The position numbers were made by a program, and so were the translations under genes. From Lewinellaceae bacterium (GTDB lineage: Bacteria > Bacteroidota > Bacteroidia > Chitinophagales > Saprospiraceae), in contig JACJYA010000016.1 of assembly GCA_020636315.1 (NCBI GenBank), positions 124,001-188,000 on the forward strand: a DNA stretch of 64,000 bases, written 5' to 3'. Positions 33,392 through 42,885 of this stretch are shown piece by piece. The first letter of the stretch is position 1, and every line of letters starts with the position of its first letter. A model generated the notes under the pieces. The model worked only from the letters and a program-made list of their open reading frames with translations. It was not told the DNA's origin and made no database searches.

Positions 33392-36300
33392 ATGAAAAGA
33401 CACTTACTCATCCCGATCACCGCTGTTTTGCTGGCTATTCTATGGGGATACAGCCGCCTGGAGGCACAAACGGTAGCGGCCCTTTCCGAACAGCCGGGCT
33501 CCTATTTTCAAACCCAGGAAAGAGAAGAGAAAATAGCCCTCAAAACCCTGCTCCGGGCACTAGAGAAGGAATACCAGGTATTTTTTACCTATTCGGATAA
33601 AATAGTAGAGGGCAAAGAGGTGGCCTACCGTCCAGCTTCGGGCCAGAAGCTGGAGGAAGTGCTCGCCCGGGCCTTGCCCTCTGTAGGGTTGCAATACCAG
33701 AAAGTGCGGGGCAAGTTTTATGTTATTACAGAAAAAACAGCGGGGGAAAGGCCGGCCAGGAAAATAAATAATGGCGCCGAAAAGATGCGGAGCAGCCGGC
33801 AGATACCAGTTATGCCACTGCTGTCTTATCAGCCGCCCCGCTATCCGCAGCCACAGTTATTCCCGGTAAACGGCACCGTCACCGATCAGGCCGGCGAGCC
33901 CCTGGTGGGGGTCAACGTTCTGGTAAAGGGGAATAGCCTGGGTACTATTACAGATATAAACGGCGCCTTTTCTCTGGACCTGCCGGATGGGGAGCAGTCG
34001 CTGGTGTTTTCCTACGTGGGTTATGAAACGTTGGAAGTGCCGGTCAACGGGCGTTCTCAGATAGAGGCCGTGTTGCGGGAGAGCGCTACGGCCCTGGATG
34101 AAGTGGTAGTGGTGGGGTATGGTTCCATGCGGAAAAGCGATTTAACGGGATCGGTATCCAAGATAAAAGCAGCCGACATTCACAATCAGCCGATTTACTC
34201 TGTAGAGCAGGGGCTGCAGGGGCGAGCGGCCGGCGTTCAAATTACTCAATCTTCTTCGGAACCGGGGGGCGGCATCTCCGTCCGGATACGGGGAGGCAAT
34301 TCCGTCAATGGCGGCAACGAACCCCTCTATGTCATCGATGGGTTTCCGGTGATCAACAATAACGGCAGAGCAGCGGCAGGGGGTAACCCCGGAACGGGAG
34401 GGATCTCTGTTGCGCCCAATGGCCTGGCTTCCCTGAACCCCAACGACATCGAATCGATAGAAGTCCTCAAAGACGCTTCCGCCACAGCAATTTATGGCGC
34501 CCGGGCAGCCAATGGAGTCGTATTGATCACCACAAAGAGAGGAAAATCAGGTAAAGCTAAAGTTAACGTCGATATATTCAGTGGAATTCAGGAACTGGCA
34601 AAAAGCATCACCGTGCTGAACGCCGCCCAATACGGCCAGTGGGCAAATGAGGTGGCGGCAGCCAGAGGGGAACAGCCTTACTTTACGGATGTTTCCTCTT
34701 TAGGCGAAGGAACAAACGCACAGGACGCCATTTATCAAACCGGCAGTGTGCAGAACTACCAGGTCTCGGTTTCCGGGGGTAATGAACAAACCCGGTATCA
34801 CGTTTCAGGTAATTTTTTCGATCAAAAAGGGATCATTAAAAACTCTGGTTTTGAACGATACTCCCTGCGAATGAACCTGGATCAAAAAATTAGCGACAGG
34901 ATAAATATTGGCAACAGCTTGTTCATTACCAGGACGGACCAGCAATCTGTCCTTTCCGGAGGCTCGGGCAACAAAAATGCCGGCGTGAGCAATGCTGCTT
35001 TCTTATGGCTGCCCGTCTTTCCGCTGGAAGATGAGAACGGCGGTTTTTTTCAACATGAAAACGGAACCCCTCCCGAGATCCTGCCATTACCCCTTTCCAA
35101 TCCTCTGGCCCTGGTTAATGAAGTACAGGACCAGTTGGTATCTGACCGGATACTGGGAAACCTGTTCCTGGAATACGAGATCCTGCGGGGGTTAAAGTTC
35201 CGAAGCAGCTTCGGGGTTGACATGGACAAGAGGAACCGGGATATTTATTTCACGCGCAAGACGCTACGCGGCGGTAATGGGGTCAATGGATTGGCCCGGG
35301 TAGGAAACTCCGCCATCAATTCGTTGCTCAACGAAAACATCCTCACCTACCAAACGTCCATAGGCCAGCATAAATTTAATGTCCTGGCAGGTTATACCCG
35401 ACAGAGTGAGACTTTTGAGGACCGTATCATACAGACCAACAATTTCGTAAATGACATCACAGGCACCAACAACCTGGACGGCGGAGCCCCTCCCGGCGGC
35501 CCTTCCGTAGCTTCGAGCAAAAGGAAATGGTCGCTGGCTTCCTACCTCGGCCGGGTGAACTACATACTTAGTGACAAGTACCTTTTCACCTTCAATATCC
35601 GGGCGGACGGATCTTCCAAATTTGGGGCCGACAACCGCTGGGGCGTCTTCCCTTCTGCTGCTTTTGCCTGGAGAATAATAGATGAAGATTTTATGGATGG
35701 CGTCAACCTGCTCAGCGACCTTAAGGCGAGAGTCAGTTATGGGGAAACCGGCAATCAGGAAATCGGAGAATACCAGTCGCAGGCTATTTTGCGCACCACC
35801 GGTTATCCTTTCGGAGGGCTTATCAATACTGGTTTCTATACTGCTTCATTAGCCAATCCGGGCCTGCGCTGGGAAACAACCACTCAACTTGATGTAGGCC
35901 TGGACCTGGGCGCCTTTAACAATCGGATAACCTTAAGCATGGACTACTACCAGAAACGCACCGAGGACCTCCTGCTTGCCGTTACCCTTCCTCAGGAATC
36001 AGGGTTTAACACGGCGCTAAAAAATTCCGGGATTGTGGAGAACAAAGGTTTTGAACTTTCTCTGGGGGCAGACCCTCTGGCCGGGCCTATAAAATGGCAT
36101 ACGGACCTGAATTTTTCCATGAACCGCAATACAGTAGTGGACCTGGGGGAAAGCACCCGCATTTTTGGCAGCACCATAAGTTTCGATTATAAAATTGGAG
36201 GGAGCCTGGTGGAAGTAGGCCAGCCTCTGGGTGTTTTCTTCGGTTATCAGGTAGAAGGCCCTTTCCGCAACCAGGCCGAAATCGAGGCGCACGGGGCCCA

Positions 36301-36895
36301 ACCCGCAGCCGCTCCCGGCGACCTGAAATTCGTTGACACCAATGGCGACGGAGAGATCAACTCTTTGGACCGCACGATCATCGGCGACCCCACCCCTGAC
36401 TACATCTTCGGGTGGAATAACCGCCTGGCATACAAGAATTTTTCGCTCAACTTTTTTATACAAGGCGTACAGGGAGCGGACATTCTGAACGTGAACCTGC
36501 GCAACCTGGAAAGCAGTGTTTCGGAGAATAACATTACAGTGGACCGTTTTGTCAACCGCTGGACGCCACAAAACCCGGATGCCCTTTATCCGCGGGCTGG
36601 CGCCACCAATTTCGCCGGTGACGACCTTACCAGCAACCTGATCGAGGATGGATCATACATCCGCCTCAACAATATAACCCTGGGATACCGCTTTGGATCA
36701 GGTAAACTGGGCGCACCCTGGATCCGGGGGTTAGAACTAAACGTCAGCGCCCAAAACCTTTTTACCATCACCGATTACAAAGGATTTAATCCGGATGTCA
36801 ATAGCCAGGGACAAAACAACATCAACCAGGGCATCGATTTTGGCGCCTATCCTCTGGCAAAAACCTATATCATCGGCCTTAAATTCGAACTGTAA
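33392..36895 (+). CDS. SusC-type TonB-dependent receptor with STN signalling domain
   Basis: The product is 1167 residues from MKRHLLIPITAVLLAILWGY (the start giving a signal peptide). Residues ~50-110 are an STN domain (LKTLLRALEKEYQVFFTYSD), the periplasmic module that signals to FecR proteins. Next is a carboxypeptidase-like repeat (GEPLVGVNVLVKGNSLGTIT) and the SusC plug start DEVVVVGYGSMRKSDLTGSV. The plug includes EVLKDASATAIYGARAANGV, and a long 22-strand barrel follows. It imports oligosaccharides across the outer membrane with the SusD partner encoded 14 bases downstream. The STN domain ties it to the upstream ECF/FecR pair. Confidence 0.93.
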   Translation: MKRHLLIPITAVLLAILWGYSRLEAQTVAALSEQPGSYFQTQEREEKIALKTLLRALEKEYQVFFTYSDKIVEGKEVAYRPASGQKLEEVLARALPSVGLQYQKVRGKFYVITEKTAGERPARKINNGAEKMRSSRQIPVMPLLSYQPPRYPQPQLFPVNGTVTDQAGEPLVGVNVLVKGNSLGTITDINGAFSLDLPDGEQSLVFSYVGYETLEVPVNGRSQIEAVLRESATALDEVVVVGYGSMRKSDLTGSVSKIKAADIHNQPIYSVEQGLQGRAAGVQITQSSSEPGGGISVRIRGGNSVNGGNEPLYVIDGFPVINNNGRAAAGGNPGTGGISVAPNGLASLNPNDIESIEVLKDASATAIYGARAANGVVLITTKRGKSGKAKVNVDIFSGIQELAKSITVLNAAQYGQWANEVAAARGEQPYFTDVSSLGEGTNAQDAIYQTGSVQNYQVSVSGGNEQTRYHVSGNFFDQKGIIKNSGFERYSLRMNLDQKISDRINIGNSLFITRTDQQSVLSGGSGNKNAGVSNAAFLWLPVFPLEDENGGFFQHENGTPPEILPLPLSNPLALVNEVQDQLVSDRILGNLFLEYEILRGLKFRSSFGVDMDKRNRDIYFTRKTLRGGNGVNGLARVGNSAINSLLNENILTYQTSIGQHKFNVLAGYTRQSETFEDRIIQTNNFVNDITGTNNLDGGAPPGGPSVASSKRKWSLASYLGRVNYILSDKYLFTFNIRADGSSKFGADNRWGVFPSAAFAWRIIDEDFMDGVNLLSDLKARVSYGETGNQEIGEYQSQAILRTTGYPFGGLINTGFYTASLANPGLRWETTTQLDVGLDLGAFNNRITLSMDYYQKRTEDLLLAVTLPQESGFNTALKNSGIVENKGFELSLGADPLAGPIKWHTDLNFSMNRNTVVDLGESTRIFGSTISFDYKIGGSLVEVGQPLGVFFGYQVEGPFRNQAEIEAHGAQPAAAPGDLKFVDTNGDGEINSLDRTIIGDPTPDYIFGWNNRLAYKNFSLNFFIQGVQGADILNVNLRNLESSVSENNITVDRFVNRWTPQNPDALYPRAGATNFAGDDLTSNLIEDGSYIRLNNITLGYRFGSGKLGAPWIRGLELNVSAQNLFTITDYKGFNPDVNSQGQNNINQGIDFGAYPLAKTYIIGLKFEL

Positions 36896-36909
36896 AAACC
36901 GCTTAAAAA

Positions 36910-38427
36910 ATGAAAAAGATATACCTTTTATTAACCGGCCTGAGCTTCCTTGTGTCGGCCTGTCACGAATCATTCCTGGAAGAGGAGGTATTTGATTTTG
37001 TTGCCCCCTCCAACTTTTACAATTCTGCAGAAGACGCACTTGCCGCCATTAACAGTGTGTACCGGGTATTCAATGAGGAAGACCCCTACTACCAACGCAA
37101 CTTGTACTTCCTTACCGAAATGCCGACCGAAATGGTGACGACAAGGCTGGATAACAACCACGTGCGGGGCATTCTGGATATTTACACCTGGAACCCTCAG
37201 CATGAATACATCGGCACGGTTTACGCAGAAGCTTATAAGGCGATCAACCGGGCCAACGCCGTAATCGATAATGTTCCGGGTATCGGCAATATGGACAACG
37301 CCCTCAGAGAACGGATCGTTGGGGAAGCGAAGTTCCTGCGCGCGCTGCATTACTTCAACCTCGTCCGGCTTTATGGGGAGGTTCCTCTGATCACAAAAGA
37401 GACCATTGGGCTGGATGATCTTGAAAAGCCTAAAGTGAGTATTCCTGAAATTTATGACCAGATCATCTTCGACCTCCAGGAAGCTATTTCCATTTTGCCG
37501 GTAAGTTATCCTGCTTCTGACCTGGGCCGGGCGACTAAAGGCGCTGCTCAGGCCCTGTTGGCCAAAGTTTTCCTGCAGCGAGGCCAGGATAACAGCGATT
37601 TTCAGGAAGTGGTGAAGTTATGTGATGAATTGCGCGGGGCCTACAGCCTCTTACCCAATGTGGCCGATGTGTTCGACCAGAATAATGAAAATAATGCCGA
37701 GGTCATTTTCGACATCCAGAATATTTCCACTTTCCCATACGGAGGAAGGGCTTCAGCGCACCTGGCGCCGGTCGGTTCTCAGGGCGTGATCGCTCACGGC
37801 GCCTGGTCGAGTTACCAGGCAGAATTGCCCTTTTACCGCAGCTACAGCGATCAGGATGCCCGCAAGTCGGCCTTTTTCCTGACAGAATATACGCTGGAAG
37901 GTGGTGAAGTGGTCGTATTTAATGAAGATGACCCTGCATCAGACAACTACGTGAATGACGGCCCGGCCATCACAAAAGTCCTCGATGACAACCCCCTTAA
38001 TGCGCTTAATCGCCAGGAGCCCAACCTCATTCTGCTGCGTTATGCAGATGTCCTTCTGATGAAAGCAGAAGCCCTGAATGAGCTCAACAGCCAACCAGAT
38101 GCCGAAGCCTACGCCGCCATAAACGAGGTGCGCCAGCGCGCCGGCCTTGGCCCACTGGAAGGATTGGATTATGAGCAGTTCCGAAGGGCGGTGTTCCAGG
38201 AAAGGCGATGGGAACTGGTTTTTGAACATCAGGGCTTCTTCGATGGCCAGCGCTTTTGGGACCTGTATAAAGAAAAGGTCGAAATGCACTCCAATATGAA
38301 TATTCCAAACACGGAAAATGCAGTGCCGAAGCTGCCCATTACTGTGGAGGAAAAGTTCAGATACTATCCTTTGCCCCAAGGCGCCCTGGACCGCAACCCG
38401 GCCCTGAAACAAAACCCCCTTTGGTAA
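36910..38427 (+). CDS. SusD/RagB-type glycan-binding lipoprotein
   Basis: The 505-residue product has a lipoprotein signal (MKKIYLLLTGLSFLVSACHE, Cys18) and the SusD tetratricopeptide core: YKAINRANAVIDNVPGI, EAKFLRALHYFNLVRLYGEV and PLITKE. The C-terminal SusD block contains RYADVLLMKAEALNELNS and INEVRQRAGLGPLE, then FQERRWELVFEHQGFFDGQR. It sits on the outer surface and closes the SusC barrel like a lid while binding oligosaccharide. It is 14 bases after susC and 14 before the next gene, so it is in one operon. Confidence 0.93.
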   Translation: MKKIYLLLTGLSFLVSACHESFLEEEVFDFVAPSNFYNSAEDALAAINSVYRVFNEEDPYYQRNLYFLTEMPTEMVTTRLDNNHVRGILDIYTWNPQHEYIGTVYAEAYKAINRANAVIDNVPGIGNMDNALRERIVGEAKFLRALHYFNLVRLYGEVPLITKETIGLDDLEKPKVSIPEIYDQIIFDLQEAISILPVSYPASDLGRATKGAAQALLAKVFLQRGQDNSDFQEVVKLCDELRGAYSLLPNVADVFDQNNENNAEVIFDIQNISTFPYGGRASAHLAPVGSQGVIAHGAWSSYQAELPFYRSYSDQDARKSAFFLTEYTLEGGEVVVFNEDDPASDNYVNDGPAITKVLDDNPLNALNRQEPNLILLRYADVLLMKAEALNELNSQPDAEAYAAINEVRQRAGLGPLEGLDYEQFRRAVFQERRWELVFEHQGFFDGQRFWDLYKEKVEMHSNMNIPNTENAVPKLPITVEEKFRYYPLPQGALDRNPALKQNPLW

Positions 38428-38441
38428 TTTATTGATTGGAT

Positions 38442-40034
38442 ATGAAAGGTATCAGATGTTGGTTTTTTCCAGCTTTTCTCCTGTTCACGGGCCCTTGGTT
38501 CCCGGCTTGTTCGGGCCATAACAATTCGCCGGCCGGGGCGCAGGCATCTCGGCAACGCCTCATTGAAAAGGGAAAAGCGCTGGCCAACCAATACTGTACA
38601 TCCTGTCACTTATTGCCCAAGCCCACTCAATTAAACCGGGAAATATGGCCGGCGGTGCTTGAAAAGATGGGACACAGGCTGGGTATCCACCAGAATTACG
38701 ATCAATTGTTCGAAGAAGGAGAAGGGGGAGAAAAAGTCAGGCAATCCGGCATCTATCCGAAACAACCTTTGCTTTCTGAGGAAGAATGGGAAGCCATAAA
38801 CACTTTTTATCTGGCGCTGTCCGATTCGGCTTCTGCAACAAAGCCAAATCCATTAAGGCCCATAAGCCAGGCTAATTTCAAAATCAGAAAAACAGGATTG
38901 CGGATCTTTCCCCCCATGACGGCCATGGTGTCCATAGATACCCGAAAGGGCGGCCTGTTTGTTGGTGATGTGAAAAGTGACGGCAGTTCGCTTACCCGGC
39001 TTGACTTTCGGTTACAGGAAGCAGAGAAGGTATTTTTGCCAGCCATACCTGTGCAGATCCAGCAAAGAGGAAATGTATTTTTCGTAACCTCCATTGGGAA
39101 CCTGCTTCCTTCGGATAACCCGGAAGGCAGCTTGCTCCAGCTCATTAACCATGAAACAGGCAAAGGGTTTAAAGGATTCATCCGTGTTCTGCCAAAACTT
39201 CAACGCCCCGTACAGGCCGGCTTTGCCGATTTTAATAAAGACGGAGAGGAAGGCCTGGTAGTTGCTGAATTCGGCAACCTTACCGGCGGGCTCAGATATT
39301 ATTACAGGACAAAAAAGGGAGAATGGTCCCGGCAGGCCATTAAGGATCAGCCGGGTGCGCTTGCCGCCCAGGTGGCCGATTTTAACCAGGATGGGTTTGA
39401 AGATGTGCTGGCGCTTTTCGGGCAGGGTGATGAGTGCATCAGCCTTTTTGAGAACCAGGGAGGAAAAGGGTTCAAAGAAAAGTGCTTGCTGCGCTTTCCT
39501 CCAACTTATGGTTCGACTTCCATGCAGGCCACGGACTTCAACCAGGACGGCTATTGGGATATCCTCTACACCTGCGGAGACAATGCGGATTTTATGCCTC
39601 TTCCCCGGCCCTACCATGGCATACGCATTTTCCTGAATGACGGAGCCAATAATTTCGAAGAGGCTTTTTTCTTCGCCCAGAACGGCGCCTATAAGGCCCA
39701 GGCATTCGACTTTGATGAAGATGGAGACCTGGACATTGCCTCTATCGCCTTTTTCCCCGACTTTGCCAATCGGCCCCGGGAAGGGTTTGTTTTCCTGGAA
39801 AATAAGGGCAGCTTCCAATTTACCTCCTACGGCCTGGACCCGGAATTTGGCCGCTGGATGGTGATGGATTGCGGAGATGTGGACCTGGATGGAGACCTCG
39901 ATATTGCTCTGGGGTCCTTTATTCCTTTTGAATTGCTGGATGACAAAAATGGCCTCTATGCCCACTGGATGAACAAAGGAGAATCCATATTAATCATTGA
40001 AAATCTGCTAAACCCGAAAAAGGATGAATCTTAA
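38442..40034 (+). CDS. Lipoprotein with cytochrome-c motif and VCBS/FG-GAP repeats
   Basis: I start at MKGIRCWFFPAFLLFTGPWF (530 residues), with a lipoprotein Cys in FPACSG at residue 23. Residues ~38-125 carry one heme-c motif CTSCH (52-56) in KALANQYCTSCHLLPKP, typical of a small cytochrome-c domain. The remainder is a propeller of VCBS/FG-GAP repeats with calcium-loop-like signatures: ADFNQDGFEDVLALF, TDFNQDGYWDILYTC, FDFDEDGDLDIASIAF and GDVDLDGDLDIALGSF. Such fusions occur in PULs of Bacteroidota and Planctomycetota; the redox partner and role are unknown. It overlaps the sulfatase gene by 11 bases. Confidence 0.8.
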   Translation: MKGIRCWFFPAFLLFTGPWFPACSGHNNSPAGAQASRQRLIEKGKALANQYCTSCHLLPKPTQLNREIWPAVLEKMGHRLGIHQNYDQLFEEGEGGEKVRQSGIYPKQPLLSEEEWEAINTFYLALSDSASATKPNPLRPISQANFKIRKTGLRIFPPMTAMVSIDTRKGGLFVGDVKSDGSSLTRLDFRLQEAEKVFLPAIPVQIQQRGNVFFVTSIGNLLPSDNPEGSLLQLINHETGKGFKGFIRVLPKLQRPVQAGFADFNKDGEEGLVVAEFGNLTGGLRYYYRTKKGEWSRQAIKDQPGALAAQVADFNQDGFEDVLALFGQGDECISLFENQGGKGFKEKCLLRFPPTYGSTSMQATDFNQDGYWDILYTCGDNADFMPLPRPYHGIRIFLNDGANNFEEAFFFAQNGAYKAQAFDFDEDGDLDIASIAFFPDFANRPREGFVFLENKGSFQFTSYGLDPEFGRWMVMDCGDVDLDGDLDIALGSFIPFELLDDKNGLYAHWMNKGESILIIENLLNPKKDES

Positions 40035-41499
40035 ATACGCCAATATTACCCTGCTGGGTTTAGTTGTCTTTCTGGCTGCCTGCGGGCCCAAAAAGCCGGA
40101 TGAGGAAAAGCAGCTTACCCGAAAACCCAATGTTATTTTCATTCTCACCGACGATCTCGGATATGGTGAACCAGGCTGTTACGGGCAGGAAATGTTCCAG
40201 ACGCCCAATCTGGACCACCTCGCAGAAGAAGGAATGAGGTTTACCGATTTCTACGCCGGAAACACCGTTTGCGCTCCATCCAGAGCCAGCCTGATGACGG
40301 GCAAACACCCCGGCCATGCCTCGGTTCGGGGCAACTTTGGCTTTAAGGACGGCCAGTGGCTCATGATGCCGCTCTCACCGCAGGATTCCACCCTGGGGGA
40401 GATCATGCAGGCCAGAGGTTATACTACGGCCATATTCGGGAAATGGCACCTGGAAGGCGATTTCAACCCTACTCATCCGGAAGACCGCGGGTTTGACGAA
40501 ACGGTAAGGGAACGCTTCTCTGCGGAGGCAAAGGCACATTTTACGGAAAAATATGGCTCGCAGGGTATTGTCAGAGACCAGAACTATCCGTACCTGCTTT
40601 ATGACGGCAAAGAGGAGTTGCTGATCGAGGCCAACAAAAACAGACAAGGCGTCTATATGGATGATATTGTGCTGGCCCGCAGCAAACAATACATTCGAAA
40701 CAATGCTCAACGCCCGTTCTTCCTGTTCATGTCCCTGAAAATACCGCATGCTCCCAATACGCTGGCCGAAGCCGACACCACTTTCCTGTCGAAAGGCTGG
40801 CCGGAAGTAGAACGGCTGCACGCCCTGCGCATTCAGAAAATGGACGGGCAAATCGGAGAAGTAACCGCCCTGCTGGATAGTTTGGGCCTTTCGGGTAATA
40901 CGATAGTGTTCTTTACCAGCGACAACGGCGGGCATCATGAAGACCGCCACGACCACACCTTCTTTCAAAGCAATGGCATCTTCCGAGGGCATAAACGGGA
41001 TTTCTACGAGGGAGGCATCCGCGTGCCCCTCATTGTTCGCTGGCCGGGAAAGGTGGCGGCAGGCCAGGTTTCGGCCCATGTCGGAGCCCAGTGGGACGTA
41101 TTGCCCACCCTTGTAGAAATTACCGGAACCACTACTAACTATTCACACGACGGCATCTCGATGTTGCCGGAGCTACTGGGAAGGCCCGGCCAGCTTTCCC
41201 ATGATTACCTTTATTGGGAATTCCAGCTCAATGGAAAGAGTTGGATGGAGCCCATGCCCCATGGAGGATTCAGGCAGGCGCTCCGTTTTGGCAAATGGAA
41301 AGCAGTGAGAAATGGCCTCGGCACCCCCATTGAACTCTACGATTTGTCTGCCGACCCGGCCGAACAACAATCCCTCAGCAAGGAATATCCGGAACTGGTA
41401 TCCCGGGCCGAAACCTGGATGGAACAAGCTCACGAAGATCATCCATATTTCCCCTATGGCGGCACCAGCCATTTTGGCGGAATAGAATACAAATACTAA
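40024..41499 (+). CDS. S1-family sulfatase (lipoprotein)
   Basis: The 491-residue product has a lipoprotein signal (MNLKYANITLLGLVVFLAAC) and the sulfatase opening KPNVIFILTDDLGYGEPGCY. The formylglycine site VCAPSRASLMTG has the expected Cys83, so it should be active after modification by an FGE-type or anaerobic maturase encoded elsewhere. Further motifs are TTAIFGKWHLEGD, FFTSDNGGHHEDRH and GIRVPLIVRWPGKV. It removes sulfate esters from the imported or surface-bound glycan. It overlaps the upstream gene by 11 bases and is 11 bases from the next. The S1 subfamily cannot be fixed here. Confidence 0.9.
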   Translation: MNLKYANITLLGLVVFLAACGPKKPDEEKQLTRKPNVIFILTDDLGYGEPGCYGQEMFQTPNLDHLAEEGMRFTDFYAGNTVCAPSRASLMTGKHPGHASVRGNFGFKDGQWLMMPLSPQDSTLGEIMQARGYTTAIFGKWHLEGDFNPTHPEDRGFDETVRERFSAEAKAHFTEKYGSQGIVRDQNYPYLLYDGKEELLIEANKNRQGVYMDDIVLARSKQYIRNNAQRPFFLFMSLKIPHAPNTLAEADTTFLSKGWPEVERLHALRIQKMDGQIGEVTALLDSLGLSGNTIVFFTSDNGGHHEDRHDHTFFQSNGIFRGHKRDFYEGGIRVPLIVRWPGKVAAGQVSAHVGAQWDVLPTLVEITGTTTNYSHDGISMLPELLGRPGQLSHDYLYWEFQLNGKSWMEPMPHGGFRQALRFGKWKAVRNGLGTPIELYDLSADPAEQQSLSKEYPELVSRAETWMEQAHEDHPYFPYGGTSHFGGIEYKY

Positions 41500-41510
41500 A
41501 AGAACAGGCT

Positions 41511-42854
41511 ATGCATAAGCTAAGCAGTATCGCTTACCTCTTCTTGCCCATATTCGTGTTGCTGACTGGCCTCAATGGCCAGGCCCAGGACATTATCAAA
41601 CTCAAGTCCCATCGCTTCCCGGGGAACAAAAAGGACGACAGCATGTGGAGCGGCATCTATACCGCCAAATCGGGCAAGATCTACATCGGGCTCTGCACCC
41701 ATGCCGACGCGGCCAATTTTTATGAGTTCGACCCTGCTACAGGTAAAATGGAACATCTGGCAGACCTTACCATATTCAAAGGGGAAAGAGGACAGGGTAT
41801 CCGAACCAGTGGAAAGATCCATGTTTCCTTTGTGGAAGATAAGGATGGGAACATTTATTTTGGTGATTTCTGTGAAGATAACGGGCCGGAATGTATCGAC
41901 CCATCGAGCTACCGCGGGGCCCATTGGTTCAGGTTCGACCCTGAAAAACGCGAACTGGTTAACCTGGGGCGGATCAGCCGCCATGCCGGCCTGCTGGGCA
42001 TGAGTATCGACCCGGAGCGCAGGCGCCTTTACGGTTTGGCGGAGGACGGGCATTTATACATGTACGATCTGGAAAAACAAGTCACTACCAGCCTGGGCAG
42101 AGTGGATGACTGGGACATTTGCCGCACCATTGCCGCCGACGGCCGGGGGAATATTTACGGCGCTTTCCCTGTAAACAGGGTTTGGAAATACAACCCGGAA
42201 ACAGGCCGTATCCAAGACCTGCAGAATATTTCCATACCCAACAATCCAAAGGTTCCGCCCAGGACGATGTCCAACCCCAAAATTGACCGCAAGACACTCT
42301 GGCGCATTCTGGAATGGCAGCCTGAAGAAGGGGTATTTTACGGCATAACCAATGCCGATAGCCGTTTGTTCCGGTTTGATCCTTATGCCGGAGAAGAGGG
42401 GTCCATTACGCCACTCGTGCTGATGTGTGCGGACAAGTATCTTAACGACGACCCAAAAAAAATACCGATCGCAACGCTCGCCTTTACGCTTGCTCCCCAC
42501 CGCAGGGCCTATTATGCTCCGGTCACTTCCGTTTCATTCGATTACTCAGCCGAATCCTGGGACGTATTGGATGAACGGGAATTTACCAGTAAAGTGGCGG
42601 AAAGAAAAGCTCCCCCCCTCTCCGTTCTGGTGGAGTATGACATCTCTTCCGGAAAAAGACGGCAACTGGGGCGAATGGAAACGGAAGATGGCCGAAAGGT
42701 GTACGGCCTGGGTGGCGCCGTTTACAGCCCCATCGACAACCGGCTTTATTTTGCAGGAGCGGTTGAAGAAAATGGCCCCGAATACATAGCGGGAGAAATT
42801 GAAGGCACCTGGCACTATGCGATGATGTTGTTGAGCTATCCGTTGCCTGAATGA
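41511..42854 (+). CDS. Secreted beta-propeller-like protein of unknown function (1)
   Basis: The 447-residue product has a signal peptide (to about GQAQ, residue 25) and then repeated blade-like units of the form G-K-IYIG..FYEFDPATGKMEHLA, ..GAHWFRFDPEKRELVNLG, ..LYMYDLEKQVTTSLGR and ..VWKYNPETGRIQDLQN. This regular pattern suggests a six- or seven-bladed propeller. I do not recognise the family, and no catalytic motif stands out. The next gene encodes a protein of the same general style, so the two may work as a pair. Position inside the PUL suggests binding, lyase or epimerase activity on the glycan (speculative). Confidence 0.7.
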   Translation: MHKLSSIAYLFLPIFVLLTGLNGQAQDIIKLKSHRFPGNKKDDSMWSGIYTAKSGKIYIGLCTHADAANFYEFDPATGKMEHLADLTIFKGERGQGIRTSGKIHVSFVEDKDGNIYFGDFCEDNGPECIDPSSYRGAHWFRFDPEKRELVNLGRISRHAGLLGMSIDPERRRLYGLAEDGHLYMYDLEKQVTTSLGRVDDWDICRTIAADGRGNIYGAFPVNRVWKYNPETGRIQDLQNISIPNNPKVPPRTMSNPKIDRKTLWRILEWQPEEGVFYGITNADSRLFRFDPYAGEEGSITPLVLMCADKYLNDDPKKIPIATLAFTLAPHRRAYYAPVTSVSFDYSAESWDVLDEREFTSKVAERKAPPLSVLVEYDISSGKRRQLGRMETEDGRKVYGLGGAVYSPIDNRLYFAGAVEENGPEYIAGEIEGTWHYAMMLLSYPLPE

Positions 42855-42885
42855 AAGAATTTCAATCCTTTATGAACTTGAAATA

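Noticed and set aside
39012..39965. Minus-strand open frame of 317 codons opposite the VCBS gene
   Set aside because: It is antisense to the FG-GAP repeats, has no start context and no family resemblance.
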